A program made the translations under genes and the position numbers. Source: CAZNKU01 sp964573775 (GTDB lineage Bacteria > Bacillota > Clostridia > Monoglobales > Firm-18). Taken from it: a DNA stretch of 31,194 nt. The notes beneath the pieces were generated by a model. It had not been told where the DNA came from. It saw only the letters and a list, made by a program, of their open reading frames with translations, and did no database searches. The stretch spans positions 1 to 31,194 of the forward strand of contig CAZNKU010000013.1 of assembly GCA_964573775.1 (NCBI GenBank). Direction: 5' to 3'. Below are positions 7,104-15,723 of this stretch, one piece after another (within the stretch, counting starts at the first letter, position 1; each line of letters opens with the position of its first letter).

Positions 7104-7541
7104 ATGAAATTTAAGTTACCACAATTCAATTTCAAATCCTCAGACATTATAAAAATTGATACCTTAATAGGCAAAAGAGCCATTATAGACGGCGATTTAA
7201 CAGGTAAGGGCAACTATAAAATTGACGGTACCGTTACAGGTGATGTAAGGATAAAGGGTGACCTTGTAACAGGTGAAAAATCTGTTATTACAGGTGACAT
7301 TATTGCAAAAAACATTATTATTGCAGGTACTGTTACAGGTGATGTTGAAGCATCAGGTCAGCTTACAATAAAGCATACAGGTATGATAACAGGTGACCAG
7401 AAGTGCGGAAGCCTTATAGTTGAGGAAGGCTCACGTGTTACAGGCAAGTGCGAAATTACAGGTACTCCCACTGAAGAGCCTGCAAGAAAGCCTGCAGAAA
7501 AAAAGGCTGAAGAACCTGAAAACAAGGAAATGGATGAGTAA
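7104..7541 (+). CDS. Bactofilin family protein
   Basis: 145 residues with a right-handed beta-helix of the bactofilin (DUF583) type: repeated units such as IDGDLTGKGNYKIDGTVTGD, VITGDI, IIAGTVTGD and MITGDQKCG between residues 25 and 120, then a charged, Ala/Glu/Pro-rich tail. Bactofilins polymerise without nucleotide into cytoskeletal filaments that recruit cell-wall or polarity factors. Two ATGs lie six bases apart; the second is chosen because AAGGAG is at proper spacing (seven bases) from it. It sits two bases ahead of ruvB and just after the DUF2344 gene, so it is a member of this operon. Confidence 0.88.
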   Translation: MKFKLPQFNFKSSDIIKIDTLIGKRAIIDGDLTGKGNYKIDGTVTGDVRIKGDLVTGEKSVITGDIIAKNIIIAGTVTGDVEASGQLTIKHTGMITGDQKCGSLIVEEGSRVTGKCEITGTPTEEPARKPAEKKAEEPENKEMDE

Positions 7542-7543
7542 TT

Positions 7544-8560
7544 ATGAACGATTATCAGGAAGAAAGAATTATCAGCACACGAAACATTGATGCTGAAAAT
7601 GATTATGAATATTCCCTCCGTCCGCGTACAATTGATGAATATGTAGGTCAGCAAAAGGCAAAGGAAAATCTTGAGGTCTTTATACAGGCGGCAAAGGAAC
7701 GCCGTGAGGCACTTGACCACGTTTTGCTGTATGGTCCCCCGGGGCTTGGTAAAACCACACTTGCCTCCATTATTGCAAATGAAATGGGTGTTAACATAAG
7801 GGTTACAAGCGGTCCTGCAATTGAAAAGCAGGGAGATTTAGCGGCTTTGCTTACAAACCTTTCCGAGCATGACATTTTGTTTATTGACGAAATTCACCGT
7901 ATGAGCCGTTCTATTGAAGAAGTTCTTTATCCCGCAATGGAAGACTACGCTTTGGATATTATTGTAGGACAGGGACCTTCCGCAAGGTCTATACGTATAG
8001 ATTTACCGAAGTTTACACTTATAGGTGCAACTACACGTGCAGGACTTTTATCTGCACCGCTTCGTGACCGTTTTGGTGTAATATCAAGGCTTGAGCTTTA
8101 TACCCCTGAAGAGCTTGCACAGATTGTAGAACGTTCTGCAGGCATACTTGGTGCAAAAATCGAAAAAGACGGTGCTATGGAAATTGCATCCCGTTCACGA
8201 GGTACACCGCGTATTGCAAACAGACTTTTAAAACGTGTACGTGACTATGCACAGATAAAGGCAGACGGCATAATTACAGCCAAGGTTGCAGACAAAGCAC
8301 TTACAATGCTTGAAATTGATAAAATCGGTCTTGACAAAATAGACAAAAATATGATGCTTTCAATTATAAACGCCTTTGGGGGCGGTCCTGTAGGCCTTGA
8401 CACCCTTGCGGCTATGATAGGTGAAGACCCCGGTACTATTGAAGATGTTTATGAACCATATCTTCTTCAGCAGGGCTTTATAAACCGTACACCAAGGGGC
8501 AGAATGGCAACAAAGGTTGCATACGACTATTTTGATATACCAATGAATGAAAAAAATTAA
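7544..8560 (+). CDS. ruvB: Holliday junction branch migration ATPase RuvB
   Basis: 338 residues, the usual length. Walker A GPPGLGKT (64-71), Walker B DEIH (115-118), sensor region GATTRAGLLSAPLRDRFG, arginine finger region and the C-terminal winged helix with RGTPRIANRLLKRVRDYAQ and FGGGPVGLDTLAA. RuvB hexamers drive branch migration with RuvA during recombination and repair. ruvA and ruvC are not adjacent here; the gene lies instead between a bactofilin gene and mscL. Confidence 0.97.
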   Translation: MNDYQEERIISTRNIDAENDYEYSLRPRTIDEYVGQQKAKENLEVFIQAAKERREALDHVLLYGPPGLGKTTLASIIANEMGVNIRVTSGPAIEKQGDLAALLTNLSEHDILFIDEIHRMSRSIEEVLYPAMEDYALDIIVGQGPSARSIRIDLPKFTLIGATTRAGLLSAPLRDRFGVISRLELYTPEELAQIVERSAGILGAKIEKDGAMEIASRSRGTPRIANRLLKRVRDYAQIKADGIITAKVADKALTMLEIDKIGLDKIDKNMMLSIINAFGGGPVGLDTLAAMIGEDPGTIEDVYEPYLLQQGFINRTPRGRMATKVAYDYFDIPMNEKN

Positions 8561-8579
8561 ATATAAAGGAGTTTTTAAA

Positions 8580-8960
8580 ATGAAATTCATAAAGGAATTT
8601 AAGGAATTTGCAATGAAGGGCAATGTCCTTGATATGGCAGTCGGCGTTATTATAGGCGGTGCTTTCGGTAAAATCGTTACTTCACTTGTAAACGATGTTA
8701 TTATGCCTCTTATCGGTATATTTTTAAAGCAGAGCTTTTCATCAATTACAATCAGACTTTTGGGTACCAACGAAATACATATAGGTAACTTCATTCAGAA
8801 TATAGTGGACTTTGTAATTATAGCTCTTTCAATCTTTATGTTTGTAAAGCTTATAAACAAATTCAAGAAAAAGGAAGAACCAAAGCCGGAAGCTCCAAAA
8901 GGTCCTTCAACTGAAGAATTACTTGCAGAAATCCGTGATTTACTAAAAGAAAACAAATAA
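8580..8960 (+). CDS. mscL: Large-conductance mechanosensitive channel MscL
   Basis: 126 residues. The N-terminal amphipathic helix and first membrane helix (EFKEFAMKGNVLDMAVGVIIGGAFGKIV) carry the MscL signature, followed by a periplasmic loop, TM2 (FIQNIVDFVIIALSIFMFVKLIN) and a cytoplasmic charged helix. It opens on hypo-osmotic shock. The frame extends upstream into ruvB, but ATG at 8580 has AAAGGAG eight bases before it and starts at the family N-terminus. Last gene of the operon, followed by a terminator. Confidence 0.95.
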   Translation: MKFIKEFKEFAMKGNVLDMAVGVIIGGAFGKIVTSLVNDVIMPLIGIFLKQSFSSITIRLLGTNEIHIGNFIQNIVDFVIIALSIFMFVKLINKFKKKEEPKPEAPKGPSTEELLAEIRDLLKENK

Positions 8961-8969
8961 TTATTTTGT

Positions 8970-9006
8970 GAAGCAGTGGCTTTTTAGTCGCTGCTTCCGT
9001 ATTTTT
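8970..9006 (+). terminator. Terminator after mscL
   Basis: An 11-bp stem with two G-U pairs (GAAGCAGTGGC / GTCGCTGCTTC), six-base loop TTTTTA, followed by CGTATTTTT. The last codons of the convergent minus-strand gene lie inside this hairpin. Confidence 0.75.
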
Positions 9007-9556
9007 CCATCTGCCTTCTTATGTTTTCCCTTGCCCACGCTGTGTCGTAAATGGGAACATTTGAAGGTTCAAAATTATTAAATTTTGTTGCTTTTGGCGT
9101 TGGCACGCAATTATTTAAAATATTTTTATTATTTATATTATTTTTATTATTTATATTAATATAAGGGCTGGTGTTTTGTTGGCGGTCTGTTGGTGACTTG
9201 TTGGTGTTTTGTTGGTGCTTTGTTGGTGACTTAGGCTCTAAAGGCTTCCATTTTAACAGCCTTATTACGGTATATTTGTTGGTGGGTTTTACTTCAATTT
9301 GACCAATTTTTTCTAAATTTTTCAAGATAGTACGGTATCTGTTTTCAGTTAAATTCAATGCCTCTGCGGCTTTTTTTCTTGATGCCAAAAATACTTCACC
9401 CTTTTTAATGTCCACCTTAATGTTATTTACAATCACAAAGGTATCTTCATAACAGCTTTTATACGCAAGCCAGCAAAGTGTTTTAAAGGTATCACTGTCA
9501 TCAAATATCGGCCCTTCATACATCCAGTCATAGGTAGGACAAAAATATTTATTCAT
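8984..9556 (-). CDS. Phage-type replication protein with winged helix, isolated
   Basis: 190 residues. Residues about 45-105 form a winged helix: IKKGEVFLASRKKAAEALNL, then TENRYRTILKNLEKIGQIEV, then KPTNKYTVIRLLKW. This arrangement is characteristic of DnaD-like/replisome-organiser proteins of Firmicute prophages, which bind origins and help load helicase. The middle is low-complexity: QQNT repeats (SPTKHQQNTNKSPTDRQQNT) then an Asn/Ile/Lys-rich tract from AT-rich repeated DNA. No helicase loader, integrase or structural gene is adjacent, so this is a stray or domesticated phage gene between mscL and mgtE. GGAGTTGATATT precedes the ATG. Confidence 0.7.
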   Translation of the reverse strand: MNKYFCPTYDWMYEGPIFDDSDTFKTLCWLAYKSCYEDTFVIVNNIKVDIKKGEVFLASRKKAAEALNLTENRYRTILKNLEKIGQIEVKPTNKYTVIRLLKWKPLEPKSPTKHQQNTNKSPTDRQQNTSPYININNKNNINNKNILNNCVPTPKATKFNNFEPSNVPIYDTAWARENIRRQMEKYGSSD

Positions 9557-9625
9557 AATATCAACTCCTTTTTTTGAGCTGATTATACCAAATTTGTATA
9601 GTGGCTTTTAATGGCGTATTTTTTT

Positions 9626-9731
9626 AGTTAAGAGTGATGAATGCAGAGTGCAGAATTACGGACAGCAAGCTCTGCTTGCTTTTGAATAAAAAAATGCAAG
9701 GCATTTTTACCTTAACTCTTCATTCTGCATA
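9626..9731. repeat. Small intergenic repeat with two hairpins
   Basis: Between the phage-type gene and mgtE. It contains AGCAAG-CTCTG-CTTGCT and AAAATGC-AAG-GCATTTT stems, bordered by TTAAGAGT..ATGAATGCAG on the left and AACTCTTCATTCTGCAT on the right. The second hairpin with its flanks resembles 25681-25735 (GAAATGC-AAA-GCATTTC followed by ATTGTTCATTATTAATT). It may also act as a terminator for mgtE on the minus strand. Confidence 0.5.
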
Positions 9732-9793
9732 CATAAAAATCTCAATTCCGCCGTAGGCATTAACAGGAAAGGAACTTTCACGTTATTTTCCTG

Positions 9794-11182
9794 CTACCAA
9801 AGCTGAGGTATTAACATACAAGCAATTTTAAAATACACAATAAGACTTATTGCATCTACAAGTGTTGTAATAAAGGGGCTTGCCATAACGGCAGGGTCCA
9901 GACCGATTTTTTGTGCAATCATAGGAAGCATACAGCCTATAATTTTTGCAATTATAACCGTTAAAAGCATTGCAAGTGCAACCACTGAAGGTACAATAAA
10001 ATCACCTGTACCGCTTAAAAAGTAAACCTCTGCAAATGTCAGTATTGCAAGGGTTATACCGCAAAGAAGGGAAACCCTCAGTTCCTTCCACATAACACGG
10101 AAAATATCACCAAACTCAATATCGTTAAGAGACATACCGCGTATAACCGTAACCGATGCCTGACTGCCCGAATTACCGCCCGTACCCATAAGCATAGGTA
10201 TAAAGCTTGTAAGCACTACCACCTTTGAAAGTGCACCTTCGTAATGACCAATAATAGCACCTGTAAACACTGCGGAAAGCAAAAGCAGCATAAGCCAGGG
10301 AATACGGCTTTTCCATGTTTCAAAAACACCTGTTTTAAGATATGGCTTTTCCGTAGGGGTAATAGCCATCATCTTTTCAATATCCTCGGTTGCTTCTTCT
10401 TCAATAACGTCAACGGCGTCATCCACTGTTATAATACCAACTATACGCTCTTCATGGTCAACAACAGGAAGTGCCAGAAGGTCGTAATCCGTAAACATAC
10501 GCACAACATCTTCACGGTTATCTGTTGTAACACAACGCAAAACGTGAGTATCCATTATATCTTCAATAACTGTTTCTTCATCATTTGCTATAACAAGTTC
10601 TTTAAGTGTAACAACACCTTCAAGCTGACGCTTGCCGCTTGTAACATAGCAGGTGTATATAGTTTCCTTATCAACTGCATTTTTGCGGATATACTGCAAT
10701 GCGGCGGCAACAGTCATATGCTTTTTTAAAGCAACATATTCCGATGTCATAATACTTCCTGCACTGCCGTCGGCATACTGCAAAAATTCATTTATAATCT
10801 TTCGTTTTGAAGGATTGGCATTTTTAAGAATACGCCTTACAACCGTAGCAGGCAATTCCTCCAGAAGGTCTACTACGTCATCTACAAACAGGGCATCAAT
10901 AATATCACGCAAATCCGTATCGTTAATTTGTTCAATAATATGCTCCTGTGTGTCACTTGGCAAATATGCAAACACATCCGAAGCTACATCCTTTTTAAGA
11001 AGTCGGAAAACAAGAATTATTTTTTCATCGTCAAGCTCTTCAATAAAAGATGCAACGTCATATTCATTCATTTCCAAAAGCTCTGTTTTAAGCTTTAAAA
11101 TCTGCTTTGTTTCAAGCATTTCATTTAAAAGCTCAAAATCAGGTGTAAAGTCGTTTCTGATTTCATTCATTTCAGCTGACAT
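9794..11182 (-). CDS. mgtE: Magnesium transporter MgtE
   Basis: 462 residues, standard MgtE architecture: N-terminal superhelical domain (about 1-140, DIIDALFVDDVVDLLEELPA), two CBS domains (about 145-270, the second ending VVDHEERIVGIITVDDAVDVI), a connecting helix, and five membrane helices with the pore signature FIPMLMGTGGNSGSQASVT and the C-terminal DPAVMASPFITTLVDA. Mg2+ binding to the cytosolic domains closes the channel. AAGGAGGT precedes the ATG. The leader is about 35 bases, too short for an M-box riboswitch, so control probably lies in protein gating. Confidence 0.96.
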   Translation of the reverse strand: MSAEMNEIRNDFTPDFELLNEMLETKQILKLKTELLEMNEYDVASFIEELDDEKIILVFRLLKKDVASDVFAYLPSDTQEHIIEQINDTDLRDIIDALFVDDVVDLLEELPATVVRRILKNANPSKRKIINEFLQYADGSAGSIMTSEYVALKKHMTVAAALQYIRKNAVDKETIYTCYVTSGKRQLEGVVTLKELVIANDEETVIEDIMDTHVLRCVTTDNREDVVRMFTDYDLLALPVVDHEERIVGIITVDDAVDVIEEEATEDIEKMMAITPTEKPYLKTGVFETWKSRIPWLMLLLLSAVFTGAIIGHYEGALSKVVVLTSFIPMLMGTGGNSGSQASVTVIRGMSLNDIEFGDIFRVMWKELRVSLLCGITLAILTFAEVYFLSGTGDFIVPSVVALAMLLTVIIAKIIGCMLPMIAQKIGLDPAVMASPFITTLVDAISLIVYFKIACMLIPQLW

Positions 11183-11217
11183 TTTGTACCTCCTTCTTCA
11201 AAAAATTATACATAATA

Positions 11218-11247
11218 ATTATACATCTTTGGGCCGTTTTGTGTCAA
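11218..11247 (-). promoter_or_regulatory. mgtE promoter
   Basis: Minus-strand TTGACA, 18-base spacer, TATAAT: both hexamers are consensus. It is divergent from the promoter at 11292-11320. Confidence 0.7.
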
Positions 11248-11291
11248 TGTATATCTTTTGCAAGAATTTTAATGCAAAAACCAAATATTTC

Positions 11292-11320
11292 TTGATTTTT
11301 GTATGAAAAAATTATATAAT
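11292..11320 (+). promoter_or_regulatory. Promoter of the small multidrug export family gene
   Basis: TTGATT, 17-base spacer, TATAAT, ending 36 bases before the chosen ATG. metK may be read from here too, since no separate metK promoter is apparent in the 59 bases before it. Confidence 0.65.
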
Positions 11321-11356
11321 ATAATAAGTATATTATGTTTTTTTAAGGAGACAAAT

Positions 11357-11848
11357 ATGAAAGACACTTTAGTAAATTTTGTAGCAAACTTTCCCAACGA
11401 GCTTGCTGTTATACTTTTATCGGTAATTCCCGTTGCAGAGCTTAGGTTTGCAATACCCTTTGCAATATTAAATTACGGTATGCCTCCTGCGCTTGCTTTT
11501 TTATATGCTTGTATAGGCAATTTACTTCCCGTTCCTTTTATTATTCTTTTTATAAGAAAAATATTTGATTGGATGAAAAAATTTAAGTTTTTAGGTAAAA
11601 TCGCCACAAAGCTTGAAGAAAGAGGCAAATCCAAGCAGGAAACTGTTAAAAAGTACAAGTTCTGGGGGCTTTTCATATTCGTAGCAATTCCACTGCCGGG
11701 TACAGGGGCATGGACAGGCGCTCTTATTGCCGCACTTATGAATATGAGACTTAAAGACGCTGTTCCGTCAATAGCTCTTGGGGTTATTGGTGCAGGACTT
11801 ATTGTAACAACTTTGTCTATACTTGTTCCAAGTATGTTAGGCTTTTAA
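11357..11848 (+). CDS. Small multidrug export (COG2426) family membrane protein
   Basis: 163 residues, four or five membrane helices. Family features: ELAVILLSVIPVAELRFAIPFAI near the N-terminus and FVAIPLPGTGAWTGALIAALMNM near residues 115-137. The family is annotated as small multidrug export from limited evidence; the real substrate is unknown. The frame is open 18 codons upstream, but ATG at 11357 has AAGGAG five bases before it and the upstream start would lie on the promoter. It precedes metK by 59 bases. Confidence 0.85.
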   Translation: MKDTLVNFVANFPNELAVILLSVIPVAELRFAIPFAILNYGMPPALAFLYACIGNLLPVPFIILFIRKIFDWMKKFKFLGKIATKLEERGKSKQETVKKYKFWGLFIFVAIPLPGTGAWTGALIAALMNMRLKDAVPSIALGVIGAGLIVTTLSILVPSMLGF

Positions 11849-11907
11849 CAACAACACCGTAAGACCGAACGGCTGTTTTAATTTCAAGGTCAGAAAGGTA
11901 TATGATT

Positions 11908-13074
11908 ATGGCAAGAAAATTCTTTACTTCAGAATCAGTTACAGAAGGGCATCCGGATAAAATTTGCGACCAGATTTCCGATGCCGTTTTGGATGCAATA
12001 TTAAAAGAAGATAAAAACGCTCGTGTAGCTTGTGAAACTGCCTGCACAACAGGTCTTGTGCTTGTTATGGGTGAAATTTCCACATCCTGCTACATAGACA
12101 TTCAGAAAATTGTACGTGAAACCATACGTGAAATCGGCTACGACCGTGCAAAGTACGGCTTTGACTGTGACACCTGTGCAGTAATTTCCGCAATTGACGA
12201 ACAGTCGGCAGATATTGCTTTGGGTGTTGATAAGTCTTTAGAAGCTAAAAAAGGTGACGACAATAAATTTGATACAGGTGCAGGCGACCAGGGTATGATG
12301 TTTGGCTTTGCTTGTAACGAAACTCCTGAGCTTATGCCTATGCCAATTTCCCTGGCACATAAAATGGCTAAAAGACTTACAGATGTAAGAAAGCAGGGCG
12401 TTCTTCCCTACCTTCGTCCCGACGGTAAAACACAGGTTACTGTGGAATATGAAGAGGACAAGCCAATTCGCGTGGACACAGTTGTAGTATCCTCACAGCA
12501 CAGTGAAGAAATTACACACGAACAGATTGAAAAAGACATCATTGAAAATGTAATAAAGCCTATTGTACCTGCAGAGCTTTTTGACGAAAACACAAAGATT
12601 TTTGTTAACCCTACAGGAAAGTTTGTAATAGGCGGTCCTAACGGTGACAGCGGACTTACAGGCAGAAAGATTATTGTAGACACCTACGGCGGCTACGCTA
12701 AACACGGCGGCGGTGCTTTTTCAGGTAAAGATCCTACAAAGGTTGACCGTTCTGCAGCATATGCGGCACGTTACGTTGCCAAAAATATTGTTGCGGCAGG
12801 CTTAGCTGACAAGTGCGAAATTCAGCTTGCATACGCAATCGGTGTTGCAAACCCTGTAAGTATTTTAATTGACACATACGGCACAGAAAAAATACCTGTT
12901 GCTGAAATTGAAAGCAGAGTTAAAAAGGTATTTGACCTTCGTCCTGCGGCAATTATTGAAAACTTAGGTCTTAGAAACCCAATATACAAAAATACTGCGG
13001 CTTACGGACACTTTGGCCGTACAGACGTAGAGTTCCCATGGGAAAAATGTGATAAGGTGGATGAATTGAAGTGA
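11908..13074 (+). CDS. metK: S-adenosylmethionine synthetase MetK
   Basis: 388 residues, full length. Signatures: FTSESVTEGHPDKICDQISD (ATP-binding His), GAGDQGMMFGFAC (P-loop-like hexapeptide region), GGPNGDSGLTGRKIIVDTYGG and GGGAFSGKDPTKVDRSAAYAAR. It makes SAM from methionine and ATP, which would supply the radical SAM protein upstream among others. Two ATGs lie six bases apart; the second is chosen because AAAGG is nine bases from it. No SAM riboswitch fits in the short leader. The stop overlaps the next gene's GTG start by four bases. Confidence 0.97.
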   Translation: MARKFFTSESVTEGHPDKICDQISDAVLDAILKEDKNARVACETACTTGLVLVMGEISTSCYIDIQKIVRETIREIGYDRAKYGFDCDTCAVISAIDEQSADIALGVDKSLEAKKGDDNKFDTGAGDQGMMFGFACNETPELMPMPISLAHKMAKRLTDVRKQGVLPYLRPDGKTQVTVEYEEDKPIRVDTVVVSSQHSEEITHEQIEKDIIENVIKPIVPAELFDENTKIFVNPTGKFVIGGPNGDSGLTGRKIIVDTYGGYAKHGGGAFSGKDPTKVDRSAAYAARYVAKNIVAAGLADKCEIQLAYAIGVANPVSILIDTYGTEKIPVAEIESRVKKVFDLRPAAIIENLGLRNPIYKNTAAYGHFGRTDVEFPWEKCDKVDELK

Positions 13075-15224
13075 ATTTTGTAGATCAGGCTATAACTGAT
13101 ACTTTAGAACAAAACTATATGCCCTATGCAATGAGCGTTATAGTTTCCCGTGCTATTCCCGAAATTGACGGCTTAAAACCGTCACACAGAAAGCTTCTTT
13201 ACACTATGTATAAAATGGGGCTTTTAAACGGTAAAACTATAAAATCTGCAAACATTGCAGGTCAGACGATGAAGCTTAATCCTCACGGTGACGCGGCTAT
13301 ATACGAAACTATGGTACGTCTTACTGAAGGTCACGAGGCACTTTTGCACCCATTGGTAGAAAGTAAGGGTAGCTTTGGTAAGCACTATTCCGATATGGCT
13401 TATGCGGCACCACGTTATACAGAGGCTAAGCTTGCACCTATCTGTAATGAAATTTTTGCAGATATCGACAAGAATACAGTAGACTTTACAGACAACTACG
13501 ACAACACTATGAAAGAGCCTGTGTTGTTGCCTACAAAGTTTCCAAACATACTTGTAAACCCAAATATGGGTATTGCGGTAGGTATGGCATCTAACATATG
13601 CAGCTTTAACCTTAAGGAAATCTGCGCTACCACAATAGCATTTTTGAAAAACGAAAAGTGCAACATTCAAAAGACACTTTTAGCTCCCGACTTTTCAACA
13701 GGCGGTGAAATTATATACGATGAAGAACAGATGAAAAGCATCTACGAAACAGGTCGCGGAAGCTTTAAAATCCGTTCCAAATATTCCTATGACAAAAAGA
13801 ACAACTGCATAGATATTTTTGAAATTCCGTACACAACAAAGTCGGATATTATTCTTGCTAAAATCATAGAGCTTATAAAGGCTAATAAAGTTAAAGAAAT
13901 TTCCGACATCCGTGATGAAACAGATAAAAACGGTCTTAAAATTACAATAGACCTAAAGCGTGGCACGGACCCCGAAAAGCTTATGCAAAAGCTCTTCAAA
14001 ATGACAACACTTATGGACAGCTTTGGCTGTAACTTCAATATTCTTATCGGCAGTACACCAAAGGTTATGGGCATACGTGAAATACTTTCAGAATGGTCAA
14101 AGTTCCGTATAGACTGCATTAAGCGTCAGCTTGCTTATGATATAGGCAAAAAGTCCGACAGACTTCACCTTTTGGAAGGTCTTGAAAAAATACTTCTCGA
14201 TATCGACAAGGCTATTAAAATTATCCGTGAAACTGATGAGGATGAAATGGTTGTACCTAACCTTATGGCAGGCTTTGGTATTGACGAAATTCAGGCAGAA
14301 TTTGTTGCGGAAATCAAGCTTCGTAACCTTAACAAAGAATACATTTTAAAGCGTACTCAGGATATTGAGGATTTAATTGACGAAATTGCAAGACTTCGTG
14401 CCATCTACGGCGATGAAGAACAGGTTAAGCTTGTAATTATAGACCAGCTTAAGGAAATAAGCAAAAAATACGGTCAGGAAAGAAAGACTGCAATCATCGG
14501 CAATAATGAAATTGAAGAATATCACGAGGAAGAGATTGTTGAAAACTACAACCTTCGTCTGTTCCTTACAAGAGACGGTTACCTCAAAAAGATTTCTCTT
14601 GTTTCACTTCGTACTTCAGGTGAACAGCGACTTAAAGAGGGTGACGAAATAGTGCTTGAAAAGGAAACGGAAAATGTTGCGGAAATTGTAGTATTTACCG
14701 ACAAATGCAATGCTTATAAGGCAAAACTTTCTGATATCCCCGACGGAAAGGCAAGTCAGCTTGGTGAATACCTGCCTACCCTCCTTAAAATGGAGCCTGA
14801 TGAAAAGGTTGTGGGCATAGCAATTACCAAGGACTACAAGGGCAACATGCTGTTCTGCTTTGAAAACGGTAAGATGACAAAAACTCCTCTTGAGGGTTAT
14901 GCAACAAAGACAAACCGTAAAAAGCTTACAAGCGCCTTTGCCTCCGCTTCCCCTATTGTGGCTGTTATACAGCTTGAGGAGGAAACTGACCTTGTTGCAA
15001 TTTCAAGTATAGATAAGGTTATGGCTTTCAGCTCCGAGCTTGTATCACTTAAAACTACAAGAAGCTCTCAGGGTATAACCGTTATGACTCTTAAAAAGTC
15101 TGCTACACTTAAAAAGGTTATGCCTGCAGAAAAATTTGAAACCGAAAACATCGGCTATTACCGAACAAAGAAAATCCCTTCAGCAGGTTGTTTTGTAAAG
15201 GAAAATCAGACAAGCTTATTTTAG
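13071..15224 (+). CDS. Type II DNA topoisomerase subunit A (ParC/GyrA-like), orphan
   Basis: 717 residues. The winged-helix DNA-cleavage domain is present: IDGLKPSHRKLLYTM and AAPRYTEAKL with catalytic Tyr116 (families usually have AAMRYTEARL). A coiled-coil follows (DRLHLLEGLEKILLDIDKAI, RNLNKEYILKRTQDIEDLI), then a divergent beta-propeller C-terminal region of about 215 residues without a recognisable GyrA box. That favours a ParC-like topoisomerase over gyrase. The quinolone-resistance region reads PHGDAAIYE, with Ala75 where Ser is usual. The GTG start overlaps metK by four bases. The partner B subunit is not adjacent, unlike usual parE-parC pairs. Confidence 0.88.
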   Translation: MNFVDQAITDTLEQNYMPYAMSVIVSRAIPEIDGLKPSHRKLLYTMYKMGLLNGKTIKSANIAGQTMKLNPHGDAAIYETMVRLTEGHEALLHPLVESKGSFGKHYSDMAYAAPRYTEAKLAPICNEIFADIDKNTVDFTDNYDNTMKEPVLLPTKFPNILVNPNMGIAVGMASNICSFNLKEICATTIAFLKNEKCNIQKTLLAPDFSTGGEIIYDEEQMKSIYETGRGSFKIRSKYSYDKKNNCIDIFEIPYTTKSDIILAKIIELIKANKVKEISDIRDETDKNGLKITIDLKRGTDPEKLMQKLFKMTTLMDSFGCNFNILIGSTPKVMGIREILSEWSKFRIDCIKRQLAYDIGKKSDRLHLLEGLEKILLDIDKAIKIIRETDEDEMVVPNLMAGFGIDEIQAEFVAEIKLRNLNKEYILKRTQDIEDLIDEIARLRAIYGDEEQVKLVIIDQLKEISKKYGQERKTAIIGNNEIEEYHEEEIVENYNLRLFLTRDGYLKKISLVSLRTSGEQRLKEGDEIVLEKETENVAEIVVFTDKCNAYKAKLSDIPDGKASQLGEYLPTLLKMEPDEKVVGIAITKDYKGNMLFCFENGKMTKTPLEGYATKTNRKKLTSAFASASPIVAVIQLEEETDLVAISSIDKVMAFSSELVSLKTTRSSQGITVMTLKKSATLKKVMPAEKFETENIGYYRTKKIPSAGCFVKENQTSLF

Positions 15225-15246
15225 AAAATAAATGGGGTTTGTTAAA

Positions 15247-15714
15247 ATGAAATGCGTTAAAAAATCATTGATTTTTATTCTGATACTTGCAACAGCATTG
15301 TGTACATTTACGGCGTGCGGTGAAAAAGATAATGCGGCAGAAGTTAAAAAGGTTGCAGAGGGTTATCTTGACGCCGCCTGCATTTTCGATTACGAAGCGG
15401 CACTTAAATATGTTGCTAAAGACAGCGAACAGTACACCGCACTTAAAGAAACAAGTGCACAGAAACAAGATGCAGAATTTATTGACGCGGTAAAAAAAGT
15501 TGTAACGTATAAGCTGGGAGATATTACAGTAGCTGAAGACGGAACAGATGCTACTGCAACATTTACGCTTTTAAGCCCGGATTTTTCAAGTCAGCCCGAG
15601 GGTGAATATTCAACGTGGGATGAATATGTAGCCGATATGGGAACTGTTGAGGTTGAAAGAACCCTTAAATTCGAGCTTAGAGATGATGAATGGAAAATCA
15701 CAGACATAATATAA
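15247..15714 (+). CDS. Lipoprotein with NTF2-like/DUF4878-type domain
   Basis: 155 residues from the chosen ATG. A basic start and hydrophobic stretch (MKCVKKSLIFILILATALC) lead to a lipobox-like FTAC, so it is probably lipid-anchored outside the membrane. The remaining 125 residues (VAEGYLDAACIFDYEAALKYV, then strands ending TLKFELRDDEWKITDII) have the pattern of NTF2-like DUF4878/lumazine-binding lipoproteins. No catalytic function is visible. An ATG five codons earlier has no better ribosome-binding site. Followed by a strong terminator. Confidence 0.7.
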   Translation: MKCVKKSLIFILILATALCTFTACGEKDNAAEVKKVAEGYLDAACIFDYEAALKYVAKDSEQYTALKETSAQKQDAEFIDAVKKVVTYKLGDITVAEDGTDATATFTLLSPDFSSQPEGEYSTWDEYVADMGTVEVERTLKFELRDDEWKITDII

Positions 15715-15723
15715 CACGCAAAA

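Noticed and set aside
9110..9235. Short direct repeats that might suggest a CRISPR or an origin
   Set aside because: They are within the coding frame of the phage-type gene (QQNT and Asn-rich tracts); no regular spacer structure. No CRISPR array was found anywhere in the window.
11183..11217. M-box riboswitch for mgtE
   Set aside because: The promoter leaves a leader of about 35 bases, far shorter than an M-box.
11849..11907. Possible SAM riboswitch before metK
   Set aside because: Only 59 bases separate metK from the previous gene, too short, and no SAM-I/SAM-II-like conserved core is visible.
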